Shown here one piece after another: positions 54,591 through 64,000 of a stretch of 64,000 bases of DNA. Under the pieces are notes generated by a model. It made no database searches, was not told the origin of the DNA, and saw only the letters and a list, made by a program, of their open reading frames with translations. The stretch is taken from positions 24,211,501 through 24,275,500 of the forward strand of contig NC_088355.1 in the NCBI RefSeq assembly GCF_036884655.1. Reading direction: 5' to 3'. Every line of letters begins with the position of its first letter. Within the stretch, counting starts at the first letter, position 1. Both the position numbers and the translations under genes were made by a program. This DNA is from Musa acuminata AAA Group (lineage: Eukaryota; Streptophyta; Magnoliopsida; Zingiberales; Musaceae).

Positions 54591-57530
54591 GGGCGTGGGG
54601 AGGAGAAGGGAAGAAGAAGAAGAAGAAAAAGAAGAAGAAGAAAAAGAAGAAGAAGAAGAGAGGAGGATAGCTGCGGCAAGGCTGCAGCTAGGAGGTGTGT
54701 GGCGTTGGGGAGGAAAAGGGAAGAGGAGAAGAAGAGAAGGAGAAGAAGAGGGAAAAGAGAGGGACAAGGGAGAGGAGCGAGAGGTGGCAGCAGCTAGGGC
54801 TGCAGCACCTCTGTTTCCTGCAGGTGGAAACATAGGAGAGGTGTGGGGCGTTCGAAGAGGAGAAGAAGAAGAGGAAGAGAAGAAGAAGAAGAGAAAGAGA
54901 AGAAGAAGAGGAAGCAGGAGAAGAGGTTGTGATACCTCTGTTTCCTGCAGAGGAAACAGAGGAGAGGGTGTGTGTGACGCTGGGGAAGTAGGGGCTGCAG
55001 CTGCGGCGATGGCAGCTGTAGCTGGAAGAGAAGAAGAAGAGGAAGATGAGCAGGGGAGGAAGAAGAGGTTGCGGCCATGGCTGTGACCGTGACTGCAGCA
55101 GTTGCAGCGGGGAGAGAAGAAGAAGAAGAAGAAGAAGAGAGGAGGATAGCTGCGGCAAGGCTGCAGCGAGGAGGTGTGTGGCATTGGGGAGGAAAAGGGA
55201 AGAGGAGAAGAAGAGAAGGAGAAGAAGAGGGAAAAGAGAGGGATGAGGGAGAGGAGCGAGAGGTGGCAGCAGCTAGGGCTGCAGCACCTCTGTTTCCTGC
55301 AGGTGGAAACAGAGGAGAGGTGTGGGGCATTTGAAGAGGAGAAGAAGAAGAAGAGGAAGAGAAGAAGAAGAGGAAGCAGGAGAAGAGGTTGTGATACCTC
55401 TGTTTCCTGCAGAGGAAACAGAGGAGAGGGTGTGTGTGACGCCGGGGAAGAAGGGGCTGCAGCTGCGGCGATGGCAGCTGCAGCTGGAAGAGAAGAAGAA
55501 GAGGAAGATGAGCAGGGGAGGAAGAAGAGGTTGCGGCCGTGGTTGCGGCCGCGACTGCAGCAGTTGCAGCGGGGAGAGAAGAAGAAGAAAGGAAGGAGAA
55601 GGAAGAGGAGAAGGGAAAGAAGTAGCTGCGGTTGCGGCAGTGGCACCTGCAGCTGTGGCAGGGAAAGAGAAAAAGGAAAGGAAGAAGAAGAGAAAGGGAA
55701 GGAGAGGAAGAAGAGAGGAAGAGAAGAAGGGGCTGCGGCTGCGGTGATGGCAGCTGCAGTTGGAAGAGAAGAAGGAGAGGAATATGAGTAGGAGAGGAAG
55801 AAGAGGCTGCGGCCGTGGCTGAGGCTGTGACTGCAGCAGTGCAGCTGGGAAAGAAAAGAAAGGAAAGGGGAAAAAAGGGGCTGCAGAAGGGATTGCGGCC
55901 ACAGCGGCAGCGACTGCGTATGCAGCAGTTATTGTCTACGAGAGAAGGGAGGAAGGAAGGTAGTGCGGTGGAAGGGGCTGCGATTGTGGCAGTGGTAGCG
56001 GCGGCGGTTGTGGCAGCTGCGTTTGGAAAAGAAAAAGAAGGAATGAGAGTAAGAGAGAGCAGGTGACTGTGCCTCTATGTTCGACACGTGGTGTAGTTGC
56101 GAAGAAAGGAAGAAAACGGGAGCATAAAACGAAACAGAGAGAGGACACGGAGGAAAAGTAGAAGGATTTTGGCTAGCACCTTCTTTAGATCTTCGGATCG
56201 AAATCTTTGAAAGGCAAGTTCCCTGATCGTTTCTCCAATAATTGCTTTGATATTTCTTATTGCATGTTCCCGATTCGTTTCTCCTGTAATTGTTCTAATA
56301 TTTCCTATTGCAAGTATCCTGATCTTTCCTTACTGTAATTTGATCTCTACATTTGATTTGAATATGTGGAACTTGAATTGTTCTAGCCTTGCATTTGATA
56401 TATCTCCTGTTTAGACATATCGATCCGAATCTGTGCAACTTTTGAGATTCTGACCTTTCGTCCTTGTTATAATTATAACTTCATGTATTGACCTCTGATT
56501 TGGACAAAACTTATTTGAGCAGAATATAGACTCATAAACCTTTGTTTTGATAGCTTATTTTAAGAATTCAGAGTAAGTTTGTCTGCCCAAACTTCTGTTT
56601 CAAATGAGCCTACTGATTTTGCGAAATAGGGATCGTAATTTCTGAACTTTTGATACTGAAGGTGGAAACAGAGGAGAGGTGTGGGGTGTTCGAAGAGGAG
56701 AAGAAGAAGAAGAGGAAGAGAAGAAGAAGGGGAAGCAAGAGAAGAGGTTGTGATACCTCTGTTTCCTACAGAGGAAATAGAGGAGAGGGTGTGTGTGACG
56801 CCGGGGAAGAAGGGGCTGCAGCTATGGCGATGGCAGCTGCAGCTGGAAGAGAAGAAGAATAGGAAGATGAGCAGGGGAGGAAGAAGAGATTGCGGTCGTG
56901 GCTGCGGCCGCGACTGCAGCTGTTGCAGCGGGGAGAGAAGAAGAAGAAAGGAAGGAGAAGGAAGAGGAGAAGGGAAAGAAGTAGCTGCGGTTGCGGTAGT
57001 GGCCGCTGCAGCTGTGGCAGGGAAAGAGAAAAAGGAAAGGAAGAAGAAGAGAAAGGGAAGGAGAGGAAGAAGAGAGGAAGAGAAGAAGGGGCTGCGGCTG
57101 CGGCGATGGCAGCTGCAGTTGGAAGAGAAGAAGGAGAGGAAGATTAGCAGGGGAGGAAGAAGAGGCTGTGGCCGTAGCTGAGGCTGCGACTGCAGCAGTG
57201 TAGCTGGGAAAGAAAAGAAAGCAAAGGGGGAAAAAGGGGCTGCGGAAGGGATTGCGGCCACAGCGGCAGCGACTGCGTATGCAGTAGTTATTGTCTGCGA
57301 GAGAAGGGAGGAAGGAAGGTAGTGCGGTGGAAGGGGCTGCGATTGTGGCAGCGGTAGCGGCGGCAGCTGTGGCAGCTGTGTTTGGGAAAGAAAAAGAAGG
57401 AATGAGAGTAAGAGAGAGCAGGTGACTGTGCCTCGATGTTCGACACGTGGTATAGTTGCGAAGAAAGGAAGAAAACGAGAGCACAAAATGAAACAGAGAG
57501 AGGACAAGGAGGAAAAGTAGAAGGATTTGG
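54591..57530. repeat. Purine-rich GAA/GGA low-complexity tract with short palindromes
   Basis: Plus strand is mostly AAG/GAG/GGA with interspersed GGCTGCGGC words. Within it are near-perfect inverted repeats CCTCTGTTTCCT/AGGAAACAGAGG at 54935-54962, 55397-55424 and (one change each side) 56757-56784, and a related one at 54556-54582 just upstream. A segment of about 480 bp is also repeated (54660 and 55139 starts). Confidence 0.9.
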
Positions 57531-58018
57531 GCTAGCACCTTCTTTGGATCTTCAGATCGAAATCTTTGAAAGGCAAGTTCCCTGATCGTTTCTACTATAA
57601 TTGCTTTGATATTTCTTATTGCAAGTTCCCGATTCGTTCCTCCTGTAATTGTTCTAATCTTTCCTATTGCAAGTATCCCGATCTTTCCTTACTGTAATTT
57701 GATCTCTACATTTGATTTGAATATGTGGAACTTGAATTGTTCTAGCCTTGCATTCGATATATCTCTTGTTTAGACATATTGATCCGAATCTGTGCAACTT
57801 TTGAGATTCTGACCTTTCGTCCTTGTTATGATTATAACTTCATGTATTGACCTTTGATTTGGACAAAACTTATTTGAGCAGAATATAGACTCATAAACCA
57901 TTGTTTTGATAGCTTATTTTAAGAATTCAGAGTAAGTATGTCAGCCCAAACTTCTGTTTCAAATGAGCCTACTGATTTTGCGAAACAGGGATCATAATTT
58001 TGACCTTTTGATACTGAA
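55302..58018. repeat. 1.36 kb tandem duplication
   Basis: 55302-56660 and 56661-58018 are consecutive copies from GGTGGAAACAGAGG to TGATACTGAA. The join at 56660/56661 interrupts sequence that is continuous near 58018 and near 62225. Confidence 0.88.
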
Positions 58019-59099
58019 CTGCTTATAAGTCACTGTTGCAAATGTTGATTTATTCAAAGCTTATTTCATTGGAAACTAGACTCGTAGATCTTTCTTTTGA
58101 TATATGGATTGAATGATTTGGAATCCAAACACCTGCCAGTTATCTGTTGAATCTGACATTATGAATTCTGCCAAACAAAGATTTTGTTCTACGACCCTTG
58201 TTTACCAAATTATTTGTAACTCTCTCTATTAGACAGTTCAATTCATATGAAGCTTGTCTTATCTGAAAGTATAATCCAATGATATATTTCTGAGTAAATT
58301 AGAGCACGATTGATAGTTTGAATCATTTGTTCAATGTGCCTCTTGTATTCTGCCAGAAATCGAGCTTTGGTCGATTTCTAATATTCTGGTTTCATTCCTT
58401 TGGAAATTGATATCCTTTAGCTTTCTTATTCAATTGAGCTTTATAATACTGCTTTGAATTCTTGTATGCTCTTGTCCTTAAAGTTATTTGCATTCTTGAA
58501 AACTATTGTGTAACGTTTATGCTATATCGTATTGACTCATTTAGGCACATATGTATCCCATTGTTCCGCATTTGCTGTCGATATGTGCCTATTCCATTTC
58601 CTTTCAAAATCCGAATACCATTGTGAAAGATTATTGCTTACTTCGTATTGACTCGTAAAGGCACATGTACGTTTTGTTGTTCCGCGTGTGCTTACGATAT
58701 ATGCTAATTATTGTTAAAACTGCCCTCTTGTACTCTAGTGTTTGTGGGATTGTCTGGACCTTTGCCAAAAATGGTAAAGGGTATGCGCTTATTACCCGCT
58801 CTGTGGGATATTCTGGACCTTTGCCAGAAATGGTAAAGGGTATATGCTTAGAGCCTGTGATGCTCTGTCGGCCCCCTCTGACTTCACCTAGACGTGGGTT
58901 GATGGAGCTCCCAGACGTGGGAGACTTTTGTCAGGTGGTCATTCAGAAATGGATGAATCACATTCTGATTGAGATCCCACTACACCTTCTATATGTTTGA
59001 TATGACATCTAGAGTTTTAGTGAGTTGTTTCTATTCATGCTCTGGATAAGAATGATATGATTGCAACGTCAAGGACGACGTTTGAGCTTCTGTACGATA

Positions 59100-59540
59100 T
59101 TTGTTTTTGATATGCTCTGAAATGCTTCATTCACTGATGATTTTTGCTTCGAAATGTTCCATATGCATTTGATATGCTTCGGAACATTTTATATGCCATT
59201 TATAAGCTCTGATATGTTCCATTGTATTGATATGCTTCGAAATGTACCATTTGCCATTGATATGCTCCAGAACATCTCGTACGCTATTGATATGCTCCAA
59301 TTACTCTGTGCTCCATTTGCTATGAACTGATATGTTCTGAAATATCCTATCTGCCATTGATATGCTCCAATTACTCTATGCTCCATTTGCTATGAACTGA
59401 TATGTTCTGAAATGTCCTATCTGCCATTGATATGCTCCAATTACTCTGTGCTCCATTTAATATGAACTGATATGTTCTGAAATGTCCTATTTGCCATTAA
59501 TATGCTCCAATTACTCTATGCTCCATTTGTTATGAATCAA
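59100..59540. repeat. Imperfect 30-bp tandem repeats
   Basis: Units like GATATGCTCCGGAACATTT and GCCATT, diverged, with a larger period near 60-80 bp toward 59530. Same family as 63254-63730 and the short run at 46680-46835. Confidence 0.75.
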
Positions 59541-60209
59541 ATATGTCTTGAATGACATGATACATATGATTTTGTATCTAATGAGATGGTATCCTTGAGA
59601 ATTCTTGTATTCTGCCTTACATTATGATACCTTACTCGTTTAAAACTGTTCCTTTTGTTCTGAATATGTTTTGTCACTTGCTGAGCCATTTTTGGCTCAC
59701 TTCGTTGTTATATAAATCTTTCAGGTCAGCATGTCACTCTTCGAGATGTTTGATTTGGGCTGAGGCAGTGCATAGCTATTCAGAATTATGGGCAAGTCTT
59801 GTTGGTTGTTATGTTATTGTTGTATAAGCATATTTTGTATGTAATGAAATGTTGTTGATGAATCGAAGTGGATATACTATGCAAAAGTGTGAGAAGATCT
59901 CTCTTATTTGGAATTTCGAAATGTTAAGCCTAATTTATGATGATATGAACTTGTGGTGAATAGTTGGAGTTCTGATTGTATAATTTATTTAGCTTGTGGA
60001 TTTATAAGTGTTGTTCATGTTTGTCAAGTTGGCTTGGGTTGCCATAAATGTGAATTATCGAGTGATGTGATATATGATTATAAACTGCACAGGTTTTATA
60101 TATGTGAATTTCATAGAATGTTTTTCAGTGTCCTCAAATGTTAGTTTGGATCCTAGATTGGTCTGTGATGAAAATTTTAAAAATCATGGATATTTTGAGG
60201 GGCGTGACA

Positions 60210-61093
60210 GTTTATATTGAGAATTTTTTGACGAAACCAAAGGGAAATCTGCTGTTAGGCAGTGTCAAAGATGTCATAAAATTTCGTGAAGATTTGGACA
60301 GAAAAAACATAGTAGCAAGATCAAACAGATAGTGATATACGGTTGGAATTCTGAAATGTATCTTTAGTTGTAGAGATGAAAACTTTATGACGAAAGGTTT
60401 ATGCAGCAATATAGGAATAATTTTTTTGGGATTTTCAAATGAGGATAACTAAATTGCAGTAGTAGTAAGGTAGGAAACCAGAACCTATTGCAATTCACGG
60501 GGAGATCAAAGGATGATCCGCGGTGGTGGAGATGATGGTGAAATTCGGTGACGATCTTTTAAGCAATTGTGAGAATTGCTTTGGATGGTTGTGGAGGGTT
60601 GATGGATGGCTGTGGAAGGGCAGCGAGATGGCAAGAACGCTGCTCTGATACCAGGTGTTAGAACCCTTGCAGATTCTAAACTTGGGGTTGATCTCTTTAG
60701 GGGATCGGCCTCCTTGGAACTCTATAGCGGTTCCTCCCTCCAAGTTGCTGCTCAAAGCCTGCAGAAAAGATTCATCTATTGCTTATGAAAAGAGAAGGAA
60801 TATATGGCTATTTATACGGCTTCTAAACCCTAACTCCTAATAGAACTCCTACTTAAGACTCTTACTTCTAACCAACTCCTAGTAGGACTCATAGTCAAGA
60901 CTCCTATTCCCTTACAACTCCTAATTCTTCTCTAAGAAAACACCTCCTACTTGAATGCCCCTCTCAATTAGGACTCTCCTAGCTAGAGTCCTAACAGAAT
61001 ATCCCACTTAAATAGGACTCTCCTAGCTAGAGTCCTAACAGTTTTAGATGAATGTCCCTCTCAATTAGGACTCTCCAAGCTAGAGTCCTAACA
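60210..61093 (-). repeat. Second Ty3 copy: leader end, primer site and 5' LTR
   Basis: 60210-60641 matches 25253-25687 (leader), the primer site is 60642-60653, and the LTR is 60656-61093 (TGTTAGAACCC...GTCCTAACA) with the same triple TAGGACTCT/AGAGTCCTA repeat. It continues directly into long-LTR sequence at 61094. Confidence 0.9.
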
Positions 61094-64000
61094 GAGGAAG
61101 AGGAGAAGGGGCTACGGCTGCGGCGATGGCAGCTGCAGCTGTGGCAGGGAAAGAGAAACACGAAAGCAAGAAGAAGAGAAAGGGAAGGAGAGGAAGAAGA
61201 GAGGAAGAGGAGAAGGGGCTGCGGCTGCGGCGATGGCAGCTGCAGTTGTGGCAGGGAAAGAGAAAAAGGAAAGGAAGAAGAAGAGAAAGGGAAGGAGAGG
61301 AAGAAGAGAGGAAGAGGAGAAGGGGCTGTGGCTGCGACGATGGCAGCTGCAGTTGGAAGAGAAGAAGGAGAGGAAGATGAGTAGGGGAGGAAGAAGAGGC
61401 TGCGGCCGTGGCTGAGGCTGCGACTGCAGCAGTGCAGCTGGGAAAGAAAAGAAAGGAAAGGGGGAAAAAGGGGCTGCAGAAGGGATTGCGGCCACAGCAG
61501 CAGCGACTGCGTATACAGTAGCTGTGTCTGCGAAAGAAGAGGAGGAAGGAAGTAGTGTAGTGGAAGGGGCAGCGATTGTGGCAGAGACAGCGTTGGTGGC
61601 TGTGGCAGCTACGTTTGGGAAAGAAAACGACGGAATGAGAGTAAGAGAGAGTAGGTGACCATGCCTCTATGTTCTGCATGAGCTACAGTTGTGAAGGAAA
61701 AGTAGAAGGATTTGGGCTGACACCTTCTTTGGATCTTCGGATCAAAATCTTTGAAAGGCAAGTGTTCTGATCCTTTCTATTGCAAGCTTTCTAATCTTTT
61801 CTCTTGCAAGTGTTGCTATCCTTCCTATTGCATGTTTCCTGATCGTTTCTCCTATAATTGTTCTAATCTTTCCTATTGCAAGTATCCTGATCTTTTCTCA
61901 CTGTAATTTTATCTATACATTTGCTTTGAATATGAGGAACTTTGAATTGTTCTAGCCTTGCATTTGATATATCTCCTATTTAGACGTAACGATTCGAATC
62001 TGTGCAACTTCCAAGATTCTGACCTTTCTACCTTGTTATGATTATAACTTCATGTATTGACATCTGATTTGGACAAAACTTATTTGATCAGAATATAGAC
62101 TCATAAACCTTTGTTTTGATAGCTTATTTTAAGAATTCGGTGTAAGTTTGTCTGCCCAAACTTCTGTTTCAAATGAGCCTACAGATTCTGCAAAACAGGG
62201 ATCGTAATTTCTGACCTTTTGATACTGAACTGCTTATAAGTCCCTGTTGCAAACATTGATTTATTCAAACCTTATTTCATTGGAAACTAGACTCATAGAT
62301 CTTTCTTTTGATATATGGATTGAAAGATTTGGAATCCAAACACCTTCCAGTTATCTGTTGAATCTGACATTATGAATTCTGCCAAACAAAGATTTTGTTC
62401 TACGACCCTTGTTTACCAAATTATTTGTTACTCTCTCTATTGGACAGTTCAATTCATATGAAGCTTGTCTTATCTGAAAGTATAATCCAATGATATATTT
62501 CTGAGTAAATTAGAGCACGATTGATAGTTTGAATCATTTGTTCAATGTGCCTCTTGTATTCTGCCAGAAATCGAGCTTTGGTTGATTTCTAATATTCCGG
62601 TTTCATTCCTTTGGAAATTGATATCCTTTAGCTTTCTTATTCAATTGAGCTTTATATTACTGCTTTGAATTCTTTTATGCTCTTGTCCTTAAAGTTATTT
62701 GCATTCTTGAAAACTATTGTGTAACGTTTATGCTATATCGTATTGACTCATTTAGGCACATGTGTATCCCATTGTTCCGCATTTGCTTTCGATATGTGCA
62801 TATTCTATTTCCTTTCAAAATCCGAATACCATTATGAAAGATTATTGCTTACTTCGTATTGACTCGTAAAGGCACATGTACGTTTTGTTGTTCCGCGTGT
62901 GTTCCGATATATGCTACTTATTGATAAAACTGTCCTCTTGTACTCTGGTGTTGTGGGATTGTCTGGACCTTTGCCAGAAATGGTAAAGGGTATATGCTTA
63001 GAGCCTGCGATGCTCTATCGACCCCCTCTAGCTTCACCTAGACGTGGGTGGATGGAGCTTCCAGACGTGGGAGACTTCTGTCAGGTGGTCATTCAGAAAT
63101 GACTGAATCACATTCTGACTGAGATCCCACTACACCTTCTATATGCTTGATATGATATCCAGAGCTTTGGTTATGTGTTTCGGTACAAGCTTTGGATAAG
63201 AATGATATGATTGCAACGTCAAAGATGACCTTTGAGCTTCTATACGGTATTTGTTATTGATATGCTCTCAAAAGTTTCATTCACTGTTGATATGCTTTGA
63301 AATGTTCCATATGCCATTGATATGCTCCGGAACATTTCATACGCCATTGATAAGCTCTGAAACATTTAATTTGTTATTGATATGCTTCGAAATGTTCCAT
63401 ATGCCATTGATATGCTCCGGAACATTTCATACGCCATTGATAAGCTCCGAAACATTTCATTTGTTATTGATATGCTTCGAAATGTTCCATATGCCATTGA
63501 TATGCTCCGGAACATTTCATACGCCATTGATAAGCTCCGAAACATTTCATTTGGTATTGATATGCTTCGAAATATTCCAAACGCCATTGATATGCTCCGG
63601 AACAATTCATATGCCATTGATAAGCTCCGATATGTTTCACTTGTTATTGATATGCTTCGAAATGTACCATTTGCCATTGATATGCTCCGGAACATCTCGT
63701 ACGCTATTGATATGCTCCAATTACTCTATGCTCCATTTGTTATGAATCAAATATGTTTTGAATGACATGATACATATGATTTTGTATCTAATGAAATGGT
63801 ATCCTTGAGAATTCTTGTATTCTGCCTTGCATTACGATACCTTACTTGTTTGAAACCATTCCTTTTGTTCTGAATATGCTTTATCACTTGCTGAGTTGTT
63901 TTTAGCTCATTCCGTTGTTATATAAATCTTTCAGGTCAGCTTGTCACCTTTTGAGATGTTTGATTTGGGCTGAGGCAGTGGATAGCTATTCAGAATTATG
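61094..64000 (+). mobile_element. Third copy of the long LTR, cut by window edge
   Basis: Starts inside the purine-rich part (a 108-bp tandem duplication at 61095-61202 and 61203-61310) and parallels 57060-59770, including the GTCATTCAGAAATG block. The end is outside the window. No coding domain recognised. Confidence 0.85.
63254..63730. repeat. 30-bp / 90-bp higher-order minisatellite
   Basis: About sixteen 30-bp monomers (GATATGCTTCGAAATGTTCC-like plus ATATGCCATT) grouped in 90-bp triplets starting at 63374, 63464, 63554 and 63644. The period is divisible by three, so three frames stay open and mimic repeat proteins. Confidence 0.92.

Larger units (their letters stand above)
54391..60209 (+). 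mobile_element. Long-LTR unit (5.8 kb) with internal duplication, no TSD
   Basis: TGTAATATCCCTCA...GGGGCGTGACA, homologous to the solo LTR at 44887-47527 but expanded by purine-rich repeats and a 1.36 kb tandem duplication. It is embedded in the leader of the second Ty3 copy; flanks GATCT and GTTTA do not match, and about 685 bp of leader is missing at the site. No primer site or coding domains. Many long frames on both strands are low-complexity artefacts. Confidence 0.8.

Noticed and set aside
54491..57538. Many long frames rich in Arg/Lys/Glu (plus) or Ser/Leu/Pro (minus), up to 370 codons
   Set aside because: They follow GAA/GGA low-complexity sequence in all frames of both strands and have no domain; repeat composition explains them.
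63254..63730. CRISPR-like array of regular repeats
   Set aside because: Monomers abut without unique spacers and the context is a plant LTR; tandem minisatellite.

Overview
This window is repeat-rich plant nuclear DNA in which I see no host gene. Nearly every kilobase belongs to a retrotransposon: non-LTR LINEs with a DUF4283 plus zinc-knuckle ORF1, Ty1/copia and Ty3/chromovirus LTR elements primed by a TGGTATCAGAGC-type site (complementary to plant initiator Met-tRNA), and solo LTRs. These families and the long TG...CA LTRs point to an angiosperm. A monocot, perhaps Zingiberales (Musa/Ensete-like), is only a weak inference from general likeness.

Layout. 1-8687: three LINE copies. L1 (minus) has an intact ORF1 and an ORF2 that is open to the window edge; L2 (minus) is broken; L3 (plus) is a near-identical inverted copy of part of L1. 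8685-18770: a pol-less, gag-only Sirevirus-like copia family arranged LTR-internal-LTR-internal, with a 2.3 kb solo LTR inside it (TSD GTAAT). 18771-32284: a plus-strand LINE (L4) split by a chromodomain-carrying Ty3 element, which itself carries a LINE with a twin-priming inversion; then a tandem array of LINE 3' ends punctuated by poly(A) tracts, containing a 438 bp solo LTR.

32285-53447: a nest. A copia LTR fragment is followed by a minus-strand LINE (L7). L7 is split by a 19.2 kb minus-strand copia (TSD ATTAG). That copia is in turn split by a plus-strand copia (TSD GTACA) and by a 2.6 kb solo LTR (TSD TAAGG). 53448-64000: a second Ty3 fragment holding a small tRNA-Ala-derived retroposon and a 5.8 kb LTR-like unit rich in GAA and minisatellite repeats, then another copy of that LTR running off the right edge.

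The least expected structure is in the copia leader between primer site and gag (38151-38509, and again at 49404-49762). Four stem-loops have different stems but the same 18-nt core, beside a perfect 12-nt palindrome and two more hairpins. This looks like selected RNA structure, perhaps for genomic RNA dimerisation or packaging. Other highlights are the gag-only copia family, the LINE tandem array, U3 minisatellites just upstream of TATA boxes, and the tRNA-Ala retroposon. All relationships come from reading the window; no database or alignment program was used.
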